Source: an uncultured bacterium (GTDB lineage Bacteria; Myxococcota_A; Bradymonadia; UBA7976; VGTA01). From it: a stretch of 64,000 bases of DNA. A model generated the notes under the pieces. It saw nothing but the letters and a program-made list of their open reading frames with translations, did not search any database and was not told the DNA's origin. Position numbers and translations under genes: made by a program. This document shows, in pieces, positions 1-8,099 of the stretch; the stretch's first letter is position 1, and each line of letters begins with the position of its first letter. The DNA lies in assembly GCA_943788935.1 (NCBI GenBank), contig CALSSE010000010.1, forward strand, positions 186,001 to 250,000. The letters run 5' to 3'.

Positions 1-1
1 A

Positions 2-109
2 CTTGAGCTCCACCTCTCTCCATGGATTGATAATGCAGAGGGCAGAAGTGAGAGTGAGTATACTTTTTCAATCGATGAGATTAGAGTCTTTGGTTTAACA
101 GACAACTGA
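2..109 (+). CDS. C-terminal end of an unidentified protein (gene runs off the left edge)
   Basis: A reading frame is open from the first bases and ends in TGA at 107-109, giving 35 residues that finish ...SIDEIRVFGLTDN. Alternating polar and hydrophobic residues and the phrase 'YTFSIDEIRVFG' resemble the last strands of a beta-sandwich module such as a carbohydrate-binding or laminin-G-like domain, where a similar 'f.lDdi.v.g' ending is common. That is only a resemblance. No function can be given from so short a piece. The next gene is on the other strand, so the two genes converge. Confidence 0.5.
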   Translation, partial: LELHLSPWIDNAEGRSESEYTFSIDEIRVFGLTDN

Positions 110-194
110 TCAGCAGACAGGGGAACATTCGCTGACCTCACCGGTTTCATGAGAGTTGATGAACAATCAGTCTAGAGACCGACCTCCCCTCTCT

Positions 195-215
195 AAGGAG
201 TCAAAATGATTCCTT
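195..215. terminator. Short inverted repeat between convergent genes
   Basis: Two 9-base arms (195-203 and 207-215) pair with one G-U wobble around an AAA loop. It lies between the convergent ends of the first gene and the flagellin gene, where a bidirectional terminator would be expected. There is no clear T-run on either side, so the assignment is weak. The rest of 110-308 shows nothing else. Confidence 0.25.
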
Positions 216-308
216 GTAGGGACAAGAAGCAGATATAGAGTCCATTCTCAATCTCTTGACGAGCCCATTGTTAAAGATCGTTGATATTGGTCAGTTTAGA
301 TACACGCT

Positions 309-1775
309 CTAAGCGATCCCCCAGCTTTCAATCATCCCGATGAGAGAAGCCCCAAAAGTCCTGATCATTTCGCCTTGCATCACGGCATTGGATTCAAGAG
401 TGATCATACTTTTACTCAGCTCTATACTCAATGAGGCATAATCTGCAGAGCTCAGGCGCCCGCGGACCCCCTCTTGGATCACCTCTTCTGACTCTTTAAA
501 TGATAACTTATGCTCTAAGCTCGATTGAAAACCTGCCACATTGCTACGAGCGACATCAATGTTCTCTAAAAAATAATTGATCCAGCTTATCGATTTACTC
601 GCGGCTTCACTAGAGCTTAGATCTACTCCATCAACAGAGCTCACCATGATCTCTGAGAGGTGAGCAGCGAGCCCTCCTTGACTCGGGAATTCAAAGTACT
701 CTCCTCCTCCTATGGGGGTCAACTCATCGCGGAAGTACGTTGATGTTGGGTTACCAGATCGCTCGACGGCGACTGTTGACAGTTTACGATTAGGGGCACT
801 CTCAATAAAATCTCTAGCTGCATCTAGAGCATTAGATTTAACCGTGTTGTTTGTCGCTTCATCTCCGACGCTCCCTAGCATCACTAAGTGTTGCTCCGCG
901 TTATCTCTGAAGATTAGCTCTTGATTACTGTACTGAATGACCTCATCAATCGCCTCAACATACCCACCTGTATTCAGTTGCTCTAGATACCCTTGTATCG
1001 TGTCAAAACCATTTTGATTGACTACCCCTGATTCTGTGATCGTCTGAAAGTTGACCACCTCAAATGGCTTTCCTACCGGGTCTTGGGCATTTAAGGTATT
1101 GGTGTAAGCGATCACCGCAAAGCGGATATCTCCTCCGGACACGTCTCCTTCAAAGCTCGCCACAAAAGACTGTAAATTATCAGCTAAGCTGTCAATCGCA
1201 GCTTGCATACTTCCTGTAGCATCGACCAAAAATACGATATCTTGATCGCCTGCATAGGTTAACGTGGTATCTTCGAAACGAAGCGGCGGAATCGACAGAT
1301 GAACGCTCTCAGAAGAGCTCATACCATCTTGAGTGACCTGTGCTTGAAACTCACCATTTAAGAGTTTGTGTCCATTGAATGTACTCTGCGCTACAGTTTG
1401 ACTGATCTGTTTAACAAGCTCATCAGATTCGACTTGGAGATAGCGGCGATCTTCATTAGAGAGTGTCTCATTAACGGCTTGCAGTGACATCTCATTTAGT
1501 CGGTGAAGTGGGTTGACCAAAGAACCTAATCTAGCCTCTGCTGTTTGAGCGAGAGAAATACTCTGATTAATGTTTAATCGCGCTTGAATGGCGCTCTTCA
1601 TCTTAGTGACTAAGCGAACATCTTTAGAGAGTACTCCAGGACTATCAGCCCCTGTTTGTATGGCTTCACCTGTTGATAACAAACGACTCGCTCGACCCAC
1701 ATCCTTTAACCGTCGTCTCATTTCGTTAGAAAACGTCTGATCTGCTTGATTTAAAGCTGAGTTTATAGAAGCCAT
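309..1775 (-). CDS. Flagellin with an inserted von Willebrand factor A domain
   Basis: The 488-residue protein begins and ends as flagellins do. Residues 1-145 match the flagellin N-terminal D0/D1 helices (phrases such as STFNGHKLLNG), and about 392-488 match the C-terminal helices (GRLSSADYASLSIELSK then a hydrophobic end). The middle, about 179-378, is not the usual variable D2/D3 region but a VWA domain. Strand 1 runs into a metal-ion-dependent adhesion site DATGS (Asp185, Thr187, Ser189), and a later strand ends in GSVGD with Asp305. The threonine expected at the second site appears as Tyr in 'GGY'. There is no signal peptide, as expected for export through the flagellar apparatus. The protein is likely polymerised into the filament with the VWA domain facing outward. 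The gene appears to stand alone, with no flagellar neighbours in view. Confidence 0.88.
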   Translation of the reverse strand: MASINSALNQADQTFSNEMRRRLKDVGRASRLLSTGEAIQTGADSPGVLSKDVRLVTKMKSAIQARLNINQSISLAQTAEARLGSLVNPLHRLNEMSLQAVNETLSNEDRRYLQVESDELVKQISQTVAQSTFNGHKLLNGEFQAQVTQDGMSSSESVHLSIPPLRFEDTTLTYAGDQDIVFLVDATGSMQAAIDSLADNLQSFVASFEGDVSGGDIRFAVIAYTNTLNAQDPVGKPFEVVNFQTITESGVVNQNGFDTIQGYLEQLNTGGYVEAIDEVIQYSNQELIFRDNAEQHLVMLGSVGDEATNNTVKSNALDAARDFIESAPNRKLSTVAVERSGNPTSTYFRDELTPIGGGEYFEFPSQGGLAAHLSEIMVSSVDGVDLSSSEAASKSISWINYFLENIDVARSNVAGFQSSLEHKLSFKESEEVIQEGVRGRLSSADYASLSIELSKSMITLESNAVMQGEMIRTFGASLIGMIESWGIA

Positions 1776-1867
1776 CTAGAGGGTCTTTCGAGAATTAGGT
1801 GGGGGGGGAGAGGAGTCTAGGGTGGATGGTTTTGTTACTAGTTTTATTTTAGCTCCAAATTTAGAGA

Positions 1868-1897
1868 AAAAGCAAGTTATCTAGATAGTTTGCTTTT
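1868..1897. terminator. AT-rich inverted repeat upstream of the flagellin, possible terminator
   Basis: The 30-base dyad is centred on TATCTAGATA with arms AAAGCAA and TTTGCTTT. With two G-U wobbles it folds into a 13-bp stem with a CTAG loop. Read on the minus strand it is followed by a T-run, so it could terminate transcription coming from the pseudouridine synthase gene. It is about 95 bp upstream of the flagellin start, so it could also be a regulatory dyad. The remainder of the 1776-2110 gap shows no gene. I found no convincing sigma-28 or sigma-54 promoter there. Confidence 0.35.
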
Positions 1898-2110
1898 CGG
1901 TAAGTACTAAACGAATCAGGCGGTTAGTTCACAAGAGAGATGCTGTTCTCTTACTCCGGATCACTATGGTCTAGGCTCGCTTGAAATGTAGACCTGAGGA
2001 ATATCTCCCAATCTAGTCTCATACAGAATCGATCTCAACACGACCTCTAAGGGTCTGCGAATGATTCGGGGCATAAATACCATTCGACAGGTACACTATA
2101 TGTCGATAAT

Positions 2111-2938
2111 TTAGAAGAGCATCCTGTCTTGAGGGAGCTCTACTTTAATCTGTCTCTGATCATGAGGGTCTTCAAATTCTAGACTGTAAGAGATCAGCAT
2201 GAGCCCCTTACTGTTTTTATTATGTTCACCATAAATAGGATCACCTATAATCGGATGCCCATTATCTGAAAAATGCATTCTTATTTGATATTTTCTTTCG
2301 GTTACCGCTTTTATTTCTACATAACTTCTATTATCGACAACATCAATGCATGTGTAGATCGTTTTGGTAAACTTATTGTTTATCTTTTTATCAAAAAAGC
2401 CTTGGTCTCTTATTCTACCAAGGACAACGGCTTGGTATTTTTTAACAACATTTCCCCTCCACATCTCTTGCATGAAATTCTGAGTCCTTGAATTATAGGC
2501 CACTAGGACAAGGCCTTCTATTTCGCGATCTAAGCGATTGACCAAGTATACGTCTCTTTTGATTTTTTCCACATGCCTAATGAGACTTGTCCTATCTCCA
2601 TAGTTGTTACCTTCTGACATCGCTCCAGCAGGCTTGTGGTAAATGCCATAATTTTTAGTTTCGAATAATAAGTTAAATTCGAAATTAAAGTCTAAATTGA
2701 TGGTTGGGTCATAATAGCATTCAATAAGGTCTCCTGCTTTTGCAGTCTTCCTCGCTTTACGAACATGTTTCCGGTTGTTTTTAAACGTCTGAAAAACAGA
2801 ACCATTAGCCATCAACTTCTTAACTAGAGATTTGGATAGAGAAGTCGTTTGAGCGATGATGTCGACGACAGGTAGTCCATCATCTTCTTTTTCGCAGGTA
2901 AACTTAAAATTCATTACTTTATTATTTTTATCATTCAT
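2111..2938 (-). CDS. RluA-family RNA pseudouridine synthase
   Basis: This enzyme would isomerise uridine to pseudouridine in rRNA or tRNA. The 275 residues show an N-terminal S4-like RNA-binding segment (about 25-75), the family phrase YHKPAG (100-105), the catalytic motif RLDREIEG with Asp137, then KKYQAVVLGR and the late motif GHPIIGDPIYG. The usual His before RLD is Asn here. The start is supported by AAGG five bases upstream of ATG. Which uridine it modifies cannot be told. The gene is visibly richer in A/T and in Lys, Asn, Phe and Tyr than its neighbours, which may indicate acquisition from another lineage. Confidence 0.88.
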   Translation of the reverse strand: MNDKNNKVMNFKFTCEKEDDGLPVVDIIAQTTSLSKSLVKKLMANGSVFQTFKNNRKHVRKARKTAKAGDLIECYYDPTINLDFNFEFNLLFETKNYGIYHKPAGAMSEGNNYGDRTSLIRHVEKIKRDVYLVNRLDREIEGLVLVAYNSRTQNFMQEMWRGNVVKKYQAVVLGRIRDQGFFDKKINNKFTKTIYTCIDVVDNRSYVEIKAVTERKYQIRMHFSDNGHPIIGDPIYGEHNKNSKGLMLISYSLEFEDPHDQRQIKVELPQDRMLF

Positions 2939-3208
2939 ATTTTCCTTTTAAATAAAAAGTGAACAGATGAAAAGGGCTTTATTATGCCTTACTCATATAT
3001 ATTCTGGGTCTTCCTCACGCGACGTAAATGAGTACAGATTAGCATCTTGAGCTAATAAAAAAGTATGTCTGATAGAAAGTACAACTATCAGTCTCGACAA
3101 GTGTGTTCTTGAGTGGATCTGGGGTATGGTGTCAGGATCAAGATAGACTTTAACTGAACATTAATGTTAGGGTTTTAGCGATCATTTGTTGCGTCGAAAG
3201 TGTATATT

Positions 3209-4525
3209 ATGAGCTCTTATCGTTTAATGAATATAGTCTTTATGACGATTGGCACATGGGGTTGTGCTCAAGGTAGCAGTGTTGAAGAGTTAAATCCTGT
3301 TCCGTTGCCCAGGGAAGCAGGTGAACCCGTTATCTCAGATATCCCATTAGCGGGTACTGTACCTATGACCGGGGGTGAGCCGACTGGGGGTGAGCCGACT
3401 GGGGGTGAGCCAACCGGAGGTGAGCCGACCGGGGGTGAGCCGACCGGGGGTGAGCCGACCGGGGGTGAGCCGACCGGGGGTGAGCCGACCGGGGGTGAGC
3501 CGACCGGGGGTGAGCCGACCGGGGGTGAGCCGATCGGGGGTGAGCCGATCGGGGGTGAGCTGACCGGGGGTGAGCCGATCGGGGGTGAGGCGACCGGGGG
3601 TGGTGAACCTGTAGAAGTTGACTGTGACGGCATACCAAATGGGGAAGCGACAAGAGATAGGTGTGGCATATGCGACAGTGACCTAAGTAATGACTGTGTT
3701 CGTGACTGCTTAGGAGAATGGGGGGGAGAGGCCACTGAAGACATGTGCGGTATCTGCGATAATATTCCTAGTAACGACTGTATCCAAGATTGCTCCGGTG
3801 AATGGGGAGGAGAGCGAGTTATGAGCGCCTGTGGGGACTGCCATTTGGTAAGTGAGCCGAGCTGTATAACACCAAACATTATAAGTGATGATGGTCATCT
3901 TTCCGGCTTAGTCGGTGCTCCATTAACGTGTGTTGATGGTATGTTAACAGGAGGTGAAACTCTGATCGATTGTGGTGGAGAGTGTGGGAGCTGTGATGAG
4001 ATCGCCATGGAAACCATAGCGGTTCGAGTGGCGACTTATTATCAAGCGGACATGTTCTCTGGGGTGTATGTGATGAAAGCAATTCATCAAATTCGAAGAC
4101 AGTTTAATATCATTTACGTGCACTATAGTTACGCTTCTACCAACCAACCAGATGATGACTTAGGTCAAGACACCAGGCTCTTTGGTCTTAATGACCAAGG
4201 TCAAATCATCTCTCATGCAGAACAATTTAGCGGTGAAAACCAGGCGCCGCTCAGCTGCGGTGATGGTCAATTAAATATGGATGAAATCGGAGTAGATTGT
4301 GGAGGCTCTTGTCGCCCATGCAATCAGATCAATAAGGCCGAGCTTGGCTTAAGGATTAAAAGATTCTATGATCTGAGAGGGGAGTGGTCAGGTGAGTACA
4401 TCTTGACAGATTTAGTAACACTGCAGCAGATAAGCTCTAGCCTTGATGTCTTGTATAGCTATTCAACTCTAGATGATTCTTCAAACATATTGGGCTATGA
4501 TAGCCGTCGCTTTAATCTAGAGTGA
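3209..4525 (+). CDS. Repeat-linker lipoprotein with cysteine clusters and a duplicated C-terminal module
   Basis: This looks like an outer-membrane lipoprotein: a short hydrophobic leader ends in a lipobox at TWGC. The order is leader, a stalk of fifteen 5-residue GGEPT-type repeats, two or three Cys-rich units of the form 'DC.G..GG.A..D.CGIC', then a tandem module. Each module opens with a cluster C.DG...G.E..DCGG.C..C, followed by 60-80 residues. The two following segments resemble each other: 'RVATYYQADMFSGVYVM' against 'RIKRFYDLRGEWSGEYIL', ending 'TRLFGL' and 'SRRFNL'. The function is unknown. The Cys clusters are typical of secreted proteins of Myxococcota-like bacteria. I prefer ATG at 3209; a GTG at 3200 in the same frame is possible. 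Confidence 0.75.
   Translation: MSSYRLMNIVFMTIGTWGCAQGSSVEELNPVPLPREAGEPVISDIPLAGTVPMTGGEPTGGEPTGGEPTGGEPTGGEPTGGEPTGGEPTGGEPTGGEPTGGEPTGGEPIGGEPIGGELTGGEPIGGEATGGGEPVEVDCDGIPNGEATRDRCGICDSDLSNDCVRDCLGEWGGEATEDMCGICDNIPSNDCIQDCSGEWGGERVMSACGDCHLVSEPSCITPNIISDDGHLSGLVGAPLTCVDGMLTGGETLIDCGGECGSCDEIAMETIAVRVATYYQADMFSGVYVMKAIHQIRRQFNIIYVHYSYASTNQPDDDLGQDTRLFGLNDQGQIISHAEQFSGENQAPLSCGDGQLNMDEIGVDCGGSCRPCNQINKAELGLRIKRFYDLRGEWSGEYILTDLVTLQQISSSLDVLYSYSTLDDSSNILGYDSRRFNLE
3374..3598 (+). repeat. 15-bp coding minisatellite, 15 copies (GGEPT)
   Basis: The unit is GGTGAGCCGACCGGG. The first ten copies encode GGEPT; the last five are diverged (GGEPI, GGEPI, GGELT, GGEPI, GGEAT). Several adjacent copies are identical at the DNA level, which suggests recent expansion. 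Copy-number change would keep the frame and alter only stalk length. Confidence 0.95.
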
Positions 4526-4536
4526 ACTAGAGTTAA

Positions 4537-4592
4537 ACTGTTCATTAAGGACACTGTTCATTAAGGACACTGTTCATTAAGGACACTGTTCA
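4537..4592 (+). repeat. 16-bp intergenic tandem repeat, 3.5 copies
   Basis: The unit ACTGTTCATTAAGGAC is repeated exactly three times and then half a copy follows. It begins 11 bases after the stop codon of the repeat lipoprotein, between convergent genes. It has no dyad and no coding potential that I can see. Confidence 0.9.
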
Positions 4593-4699
4593 GGTCAACG
4601 AGCTCAGAGGAGCGATCCTAGAGTGTTCTTTAAAAGGTCTTAGCGGAATCTATATGAGCGATACCCGAATGTTGAGCATGTTTGAGATGAGTGATCTAA

Positions 4700-5314
4700 T
4701 CACAATCGCAAACTTAGTTTAAATGTACCCCATATTGGCGTATCTAGGAGCTCTCTGTCTGTCATAAAGCCCGCTACTTCCAAAGCTAACGCCCAATGTT
4801 TGCTCAGTTCAGATTCAACACCAACGGGTATAAATAAACCGGTGGTATCTGAACCAAAAATCCCTGGGATCAGCATAGGGTATATACCTACATATGGCTT
4901 TAAAGTTTTGTTATCATTAGTGATAAGTCGTTTTTTAGCACCTATGAAGATACCCAATATTCCAAGGCCAGCCTCAAAATTAAAGGATGGTGAAGCGAAA
5001 ACCTCAAGGGAAATAGACCCCAGGAGGGTTGGACCTCCTAAATTAAGGGTAAGTCCCCATCGATTAAAGTCATCCTGAGACTTATCTTGATCAGTTTCAA
5101 GAGATGGCGCGTCTTCACCTTCAGTATGCACAGAGACGCTGACTCTATACAGATTGCCTTTGTTCGTAACAGCCTTCTCCAATGATGTGGATAGTGGTGT
5201 ACTGATCACAGTGTGTATTTGATTTTGATTGAGCTCATCAACCTCATTAATCACAGGAGACAGCGAACCAACTTTACTTATAAGCCAAATGCAGAATATT
5301 GTGCTGTTGATCAT
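4700..5314 (-). CDS. Exported beta-rich protein of unknown function
   Basis: The protein has 204 residues. The N-terminus has a short hydrophobic segment (INSTIFCIWLIS) that may be a signal peptide, with seven extra in-frame codons available upstream but no standard start among them. The rest is a run of amphipathic strands rich in Gly and aromatic residues ('LGGPTLLGSISLEVFA', 'GLGILGIFIGAKK', 'WGTFKLSLRL') ending in Arg-Leu, much like a small outer-membrane barrel. I do not recognise a family. It is divergent from the FadL-like gene, with a long repeat-bearing spacer between them. Confidence 0.6.
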   Translation of the reverse strand: MINSTIFCIWLISKVGSLSPVINEVDELNQNQIHTVISTPLSTSLEKAVTNKGNLYRVSVSVHTEGEDAPSLETDQDKSQDDFNRWGLTLNLGGPTLLGSISLEVFASPSFNFEAGLGILGIFIGAKKRLITNDNKTLKPYVGIYPMLIPGIFGSDTTGLFIPVGVESELSKHWALALEVAGFMTDRELLDTPIWGTFKLSLRL

Positions 5315-5357
5315 AACGTTTACTTTGTAGACTATTATTTATCTTTTAAATTAAAGT

Positions 5358-5373
5358 TGATAACAAGTTATCA
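5358..5373. promoter_or_regulatory. 16-bp perfect palindrome, candidate operator
   Basis: TGATAAC-AA-GTTATCA is a perfect dyad 44 bp upstream of the start of the minus-strand exported protein, in the divergent spacer shared with the FadL-like gene. The size and symmetry fit a dimeric repressor site. No cognate regulator is in the window. Confidence 0.4.
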
Positions 5374-5583
5374 TTATATCGCTTGTCTGTTAATAAGTAT
5401 TTTCCCAATATTAGACAGTTGCATGGGCATTGCTTTAAAGATATGGTGTGTAAACTGTTTGGTACCTGTTTAAATGTTGAATGAGCTCATACCAAAAATA
5501 GATGAAGAATTGTTTGAGTGATATCTTGTGGGTCTCACAAACTTAACTTTTTACAAGGCATATGATCTCTTTTCTTACTTGAT

Positions 5584-5703
5584 GAACACTATCTCAGCTC
5601 ACTTGGCGAACACTCTCTCAGCTCACTTGGAGAACACTCTCTCAGCTCACTTGGAGAACACTCTCTCAGCTCACTTGGAGAACACTCTCTCAGCTCACTT
5701 GGT
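5584..5703 (+). repeat. 24-bp intergenic tandem repeat, 5 copies
   Basis: Five head-to-tail copies of a 24-base unit starting GAACACTCTCTCAGCTCACT. The inner three are identical and the outer two differ by one or two bases. It lies about 110 bp upstream of the FadL-like gene. A 60-codon frame runs through it (5528-5710), but this follows from the repeat length being a multiple of three; there is no signal peptide or ribosome site to support a gene. Confidence 0.9.
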
Positions 5704-5810
5704 GATATAAAGAGCGTTATGCTCGTGTTATAAGTCACTTCTCTCTGAAGTTTTTATATTTTACGATACCTTCTACAAGGCCTTTTATCTCTGTCTGAGA
5801 CCTTTTATAT

Positions 5811-7319
5811 ATGAGACTCTTCAGATCAAAGAGTTTTATGATGCATTATTTTTTCAAGAGCAGCTCGTCAGCCTCCAATAGACATCATACATCTTCGGTG
5901 CTTAGAGAGATATGTATAATGTTTGCGATTATGAGCATCTGTGCTGAGGCCAAAGCTGATGATACGCATTATGAAAACTTTCGTTTTGGACAGACCGCCA
6001 TTGGTCTGGGAGGTGCGGTTACAGGTTTCATATCGGAACCAGAAGCCAGCTTCTATAATCCTGGAGGCTTAGGATTTTTAACAACATCAAAGTTCTCAGG
6101 TGCGATCAACTTTCTAGGGCGTGATCAGAGAGTTATACGGGACTTTGTCTCTCTCGATGAAAATGATCAACCCTCGAAGGATGGATATTCAAAAGACATT
6201 CTTACATTACCTACAAACTCAGTGATTGTGAAGAGTCTCGCGGGTGGAAAGCATGCGCTAGCCTTCTCAACATTCTTACTCACTGAGACGCGTGATGATT
6301 TCTCCGGCCAATTACATCTAGAAGAGTCTGGGCAGCAGCTTCAGTTAGGCTATACGGAGAACCTCGATGATCGAATCGTTCTTATCGGCCCGAGCTATGC
6401 ATATCGTCTGAATTCTCGAGTTAGTATAGGTTTATCAGTCTTTTATGCACGGCGAACTTACTCGGTTCTTGATCAAGTGACCGAACGTATTATTAAGCCT
6501 GAGATTGATAGCGTACCCGTTGGTTACACCGAAATCCATGAACGGGTTGATACTCAAGAGGCCGGCATTTTTATGAAATGTGGCGCTCTATGGCGTGTCA
6601 CGCCGAAATGGTCCTTAGGCGCTGTTATCTCTACCCCTGCAGTACAACTATATGGAAAAGGGGAGTATACATATCGTTACATCGACGCCACTCCGAGTGA
6701 TCTTATCGATGGAGATATTGATGATGATGATGATATCGAGCGCTTCTATGAAGAAAGCGCTAATGAGTCTACCTTTACTCAATATCCTTGGATGCTAGGC
6801 TTAGGTGCATCATATGGCCAAGAAGGTGAGTGGCGGTTAGCACTCTCTACCAATATTTATATGCCTCTCACTTATGATCGAGTGGATCCTGATGATGAAG
6901 AGGTGGCCGAGGGTCGATTTACCAATTTTATTACGCTAGTCGAGCGTAAGTTAACGATCAACACCTCGATCGGTGGAGAGCTGTATATGACACCTCAATG
7001 GCCGGTCAGAATGGGAGTCTTTACCAATCTCGCCTCTTCACCTGAACTTGATCAATCACGAACGGATAGCCCACAACTCAGCCATGTTGATCTCTATGGT
7101 CTCTCACTCAGTGTCGGTTATGAGGAGAACAATGCATCGATTAATTTTGGGATTGAGACTCAAGTCGGGGCAGGTTACGAGACAAGCCTTGACTCTGATC
7201 TTAATATTGACGATCAGGAACTTTTTCGGCGTCGTAAACGAGAACAATACCGAGTTCTCTTCTTTATTTCGGGTGCGCTCAACTTCGTGAGTAATAAAGC
7301 GAAAAGTATGATCAAATAG
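5811..7319 (+). CDS. FadL/OmpP1-like outer-membrane barrel protein
   Basis: FadL-type barrels carry hydrophobic molecules such as fatty acids across the outer membrane. After a leader that ends near AEAKA (about residue 45), the mature N-terminus reads 'FGQTAIGLGGAVTGF' and 'ASFYNPGGLGFL'. This matches the family's N-terminal hatch, where a conserved Asn-Pro-Gly/Ala follows a Gly-rich stretch. The remaining 430 residues alternate as beta strands with acidic loops (a run of aspartates near residues 303-310). The total of 502 residues is usual for the family. The leader is long if translation starts at 5811; ATG at 5838 is an alternative. The substrate is not known. Confidence 0.75.
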   Translation: MRLFRSKSFMMHYFFKSSSSASNRHHTSSVLREICIMFAIMSICAEAKADDTHYENFRFGQTAIGLGGAVTGFISEPEASFYNPGGLGFLTTSKFSGAINFLGRDQRVIRDFVSLDENDQPSKDGYSKDILTLPTNSVIVKSLAGGKHALAFSTFLLTETRDDFSGQLHLEESGQQLQLGYTENLDDRIVLIGPSYAYRLNSRVSIGLSVFYARRTYSVLDQVTERIIKPEIDSVPVGYTEIHERVDTQEAGIFMKCGALWRVTPKWSLGAVISTPAVQLYGKGEYTYRYIDATPSDLIDGDIDDDDDIERFYEESANESTFTQYPWMLGLGASYGQEGEWRLALSTNIYMPLTYDRVDPDDEEVAEGRFTNFITLVERKLTINTSIGGELYMTPQWPVRMGVFTNLASSPELDQSRTDSPQLSHVDLYGLSLSVGYEENNASINFGIETQVGAGYETSLDSDLNIDDQELFRRRKREQYRVLFFISGALNFVSNKAKSMIK

Positions 7320-7361
7320 ATCGCTATTCTAGGTCATGGTGTTACAGCTAAATCGATCCTG

Positions 7362-7790
7362 TTATGTTATTCTATCCGTCCACAAGATCGCCAACGCTAG
7401 ATAGGCTTGCCCCATAGATACGACGACATGCCATAGAGTATGATAGCCATCGTAGTGTCCTGAAGAATGAGCCCTACTCTTGGCCCATAGACCAAAAGCG
7501 ACTAAGATCGATAAAAGTGTATAATCTGTCAATGAAAGATATGGGTGAGCGACAGAGAGTGTGAAAGCTAAGGCTACATAAGCGAAAGAGACGTCAAGGT
7601 CATGGGTGAGCTTTAAGCCTTCCCTCGGGAAGTGATAACCAAATGAAGTGAGCGCCGCGACCGCTACGATCACACTGGTCCAACTATATCCCGCCCAAAA
7701 CCATAAGAGACTATTCAGTAAAAACAGTCCGTTTGAATAGATAACAGGATCTGAAACTTTTCTAAATGTCAGTGGCTGATCAGTATGCAT
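7362..7790 (-). CDS. Small membrane protein with CREST-superfamily hydrolase motifs
   Basis: The 142-residue protein has about five hydrophobic helices and no signal peptide. It keeps the signature of the CREST membrane-hydrolase superfamily (alkaline ceramidases, PAQR receptors, Per1, TMEM8). There is Ser-x3-His in 'SFGYH', an Asp in the next helix start ('HDLDVSFAY'), and His-x3-His in 'HTLWH'. In known members these residues bind zinc and cleave amide or ester bonds in lipids. At 142 residues it is shorter than the usual seven-helix members. Hydrolase activity is an inference from the motif set. The gene converges with the FadL-like gene, 42 bp apart. Confidence 0.6.
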   Translation of the reverse strand: MHTDQPLTFRKVSDPVIYSNGLFLLNSLLWFWAGYSWTSVIVAVAALTSFGYHFPREGLKLTHDLDVSFAYVALAFTLSVAHPYLSLTDYTLLSILVAFGLWAKSRAHSSGHYDGYHTLWHVVVSMGQAYLALAILWTDRIT

Positions 7791-8099
7791 TGTTATCCTT
7801 AAAGTCTATTTTTCTTCTTCATTTTAACAAGAGGATAGTCTTGCCACACAATATTGCACAAGTCTATATAGACTATCCGTTTTAACTAGTTCGTGATGTT
7901 TAATTTCTCTGAGCTTTTTTAGCTTTTCTGAGATCACATCTCGTATCATAGATCATCATGTAAAATGATTGTGCAGATTAAGTTATCAGCTTTCCTAAGG
8001 TGTGCCTGTTGGCTAATGCGCCTTAGAATTACTTGCATAGTAGTACCTCGAAGGCTTGATGATAGCTTCACCACCTTTTGATAACTTTATGAGCACAAC
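7791..8099. other. 309-bp gap between two minus-strand genes; one hairpin
   Basis: No gene is seen. At 7995-8026 an 8-bp stem (CTAAGGTG with CGCCTTAG, one wobble) encloses a small second stem. It sits about 75 bp beyond the end of the alpha/beta hydrolase gene, where a terminator could be, but no T-run follows on the minus strand. The part next to 7790 is AT-rich, as a promoter region would be. Confidence 0.4.

Noticed and set aside
3268..3879. Long Ser/Pro-rich frame on the minus strand, plus further frames at 3363-3653 and 3375-3563
   Set aside because: They are mirror frames of the 15-bp GGEPT repeat; a repeat length divisible by three keeps all frames open.
5584..5703. CRISPR array
   Set aside because: The copies are head-to-tail with no unique spacers; the same holds for the arrays at 4537, 44542, 49573 and 55092. 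No cas gene is seen.
5528..5710. 60-codon frame with SAHLENTL repeats
   Set aside because: It is open only because the 24-bp repeat is a multiple of three; no ribosome site, leader or flanking coding sequence.
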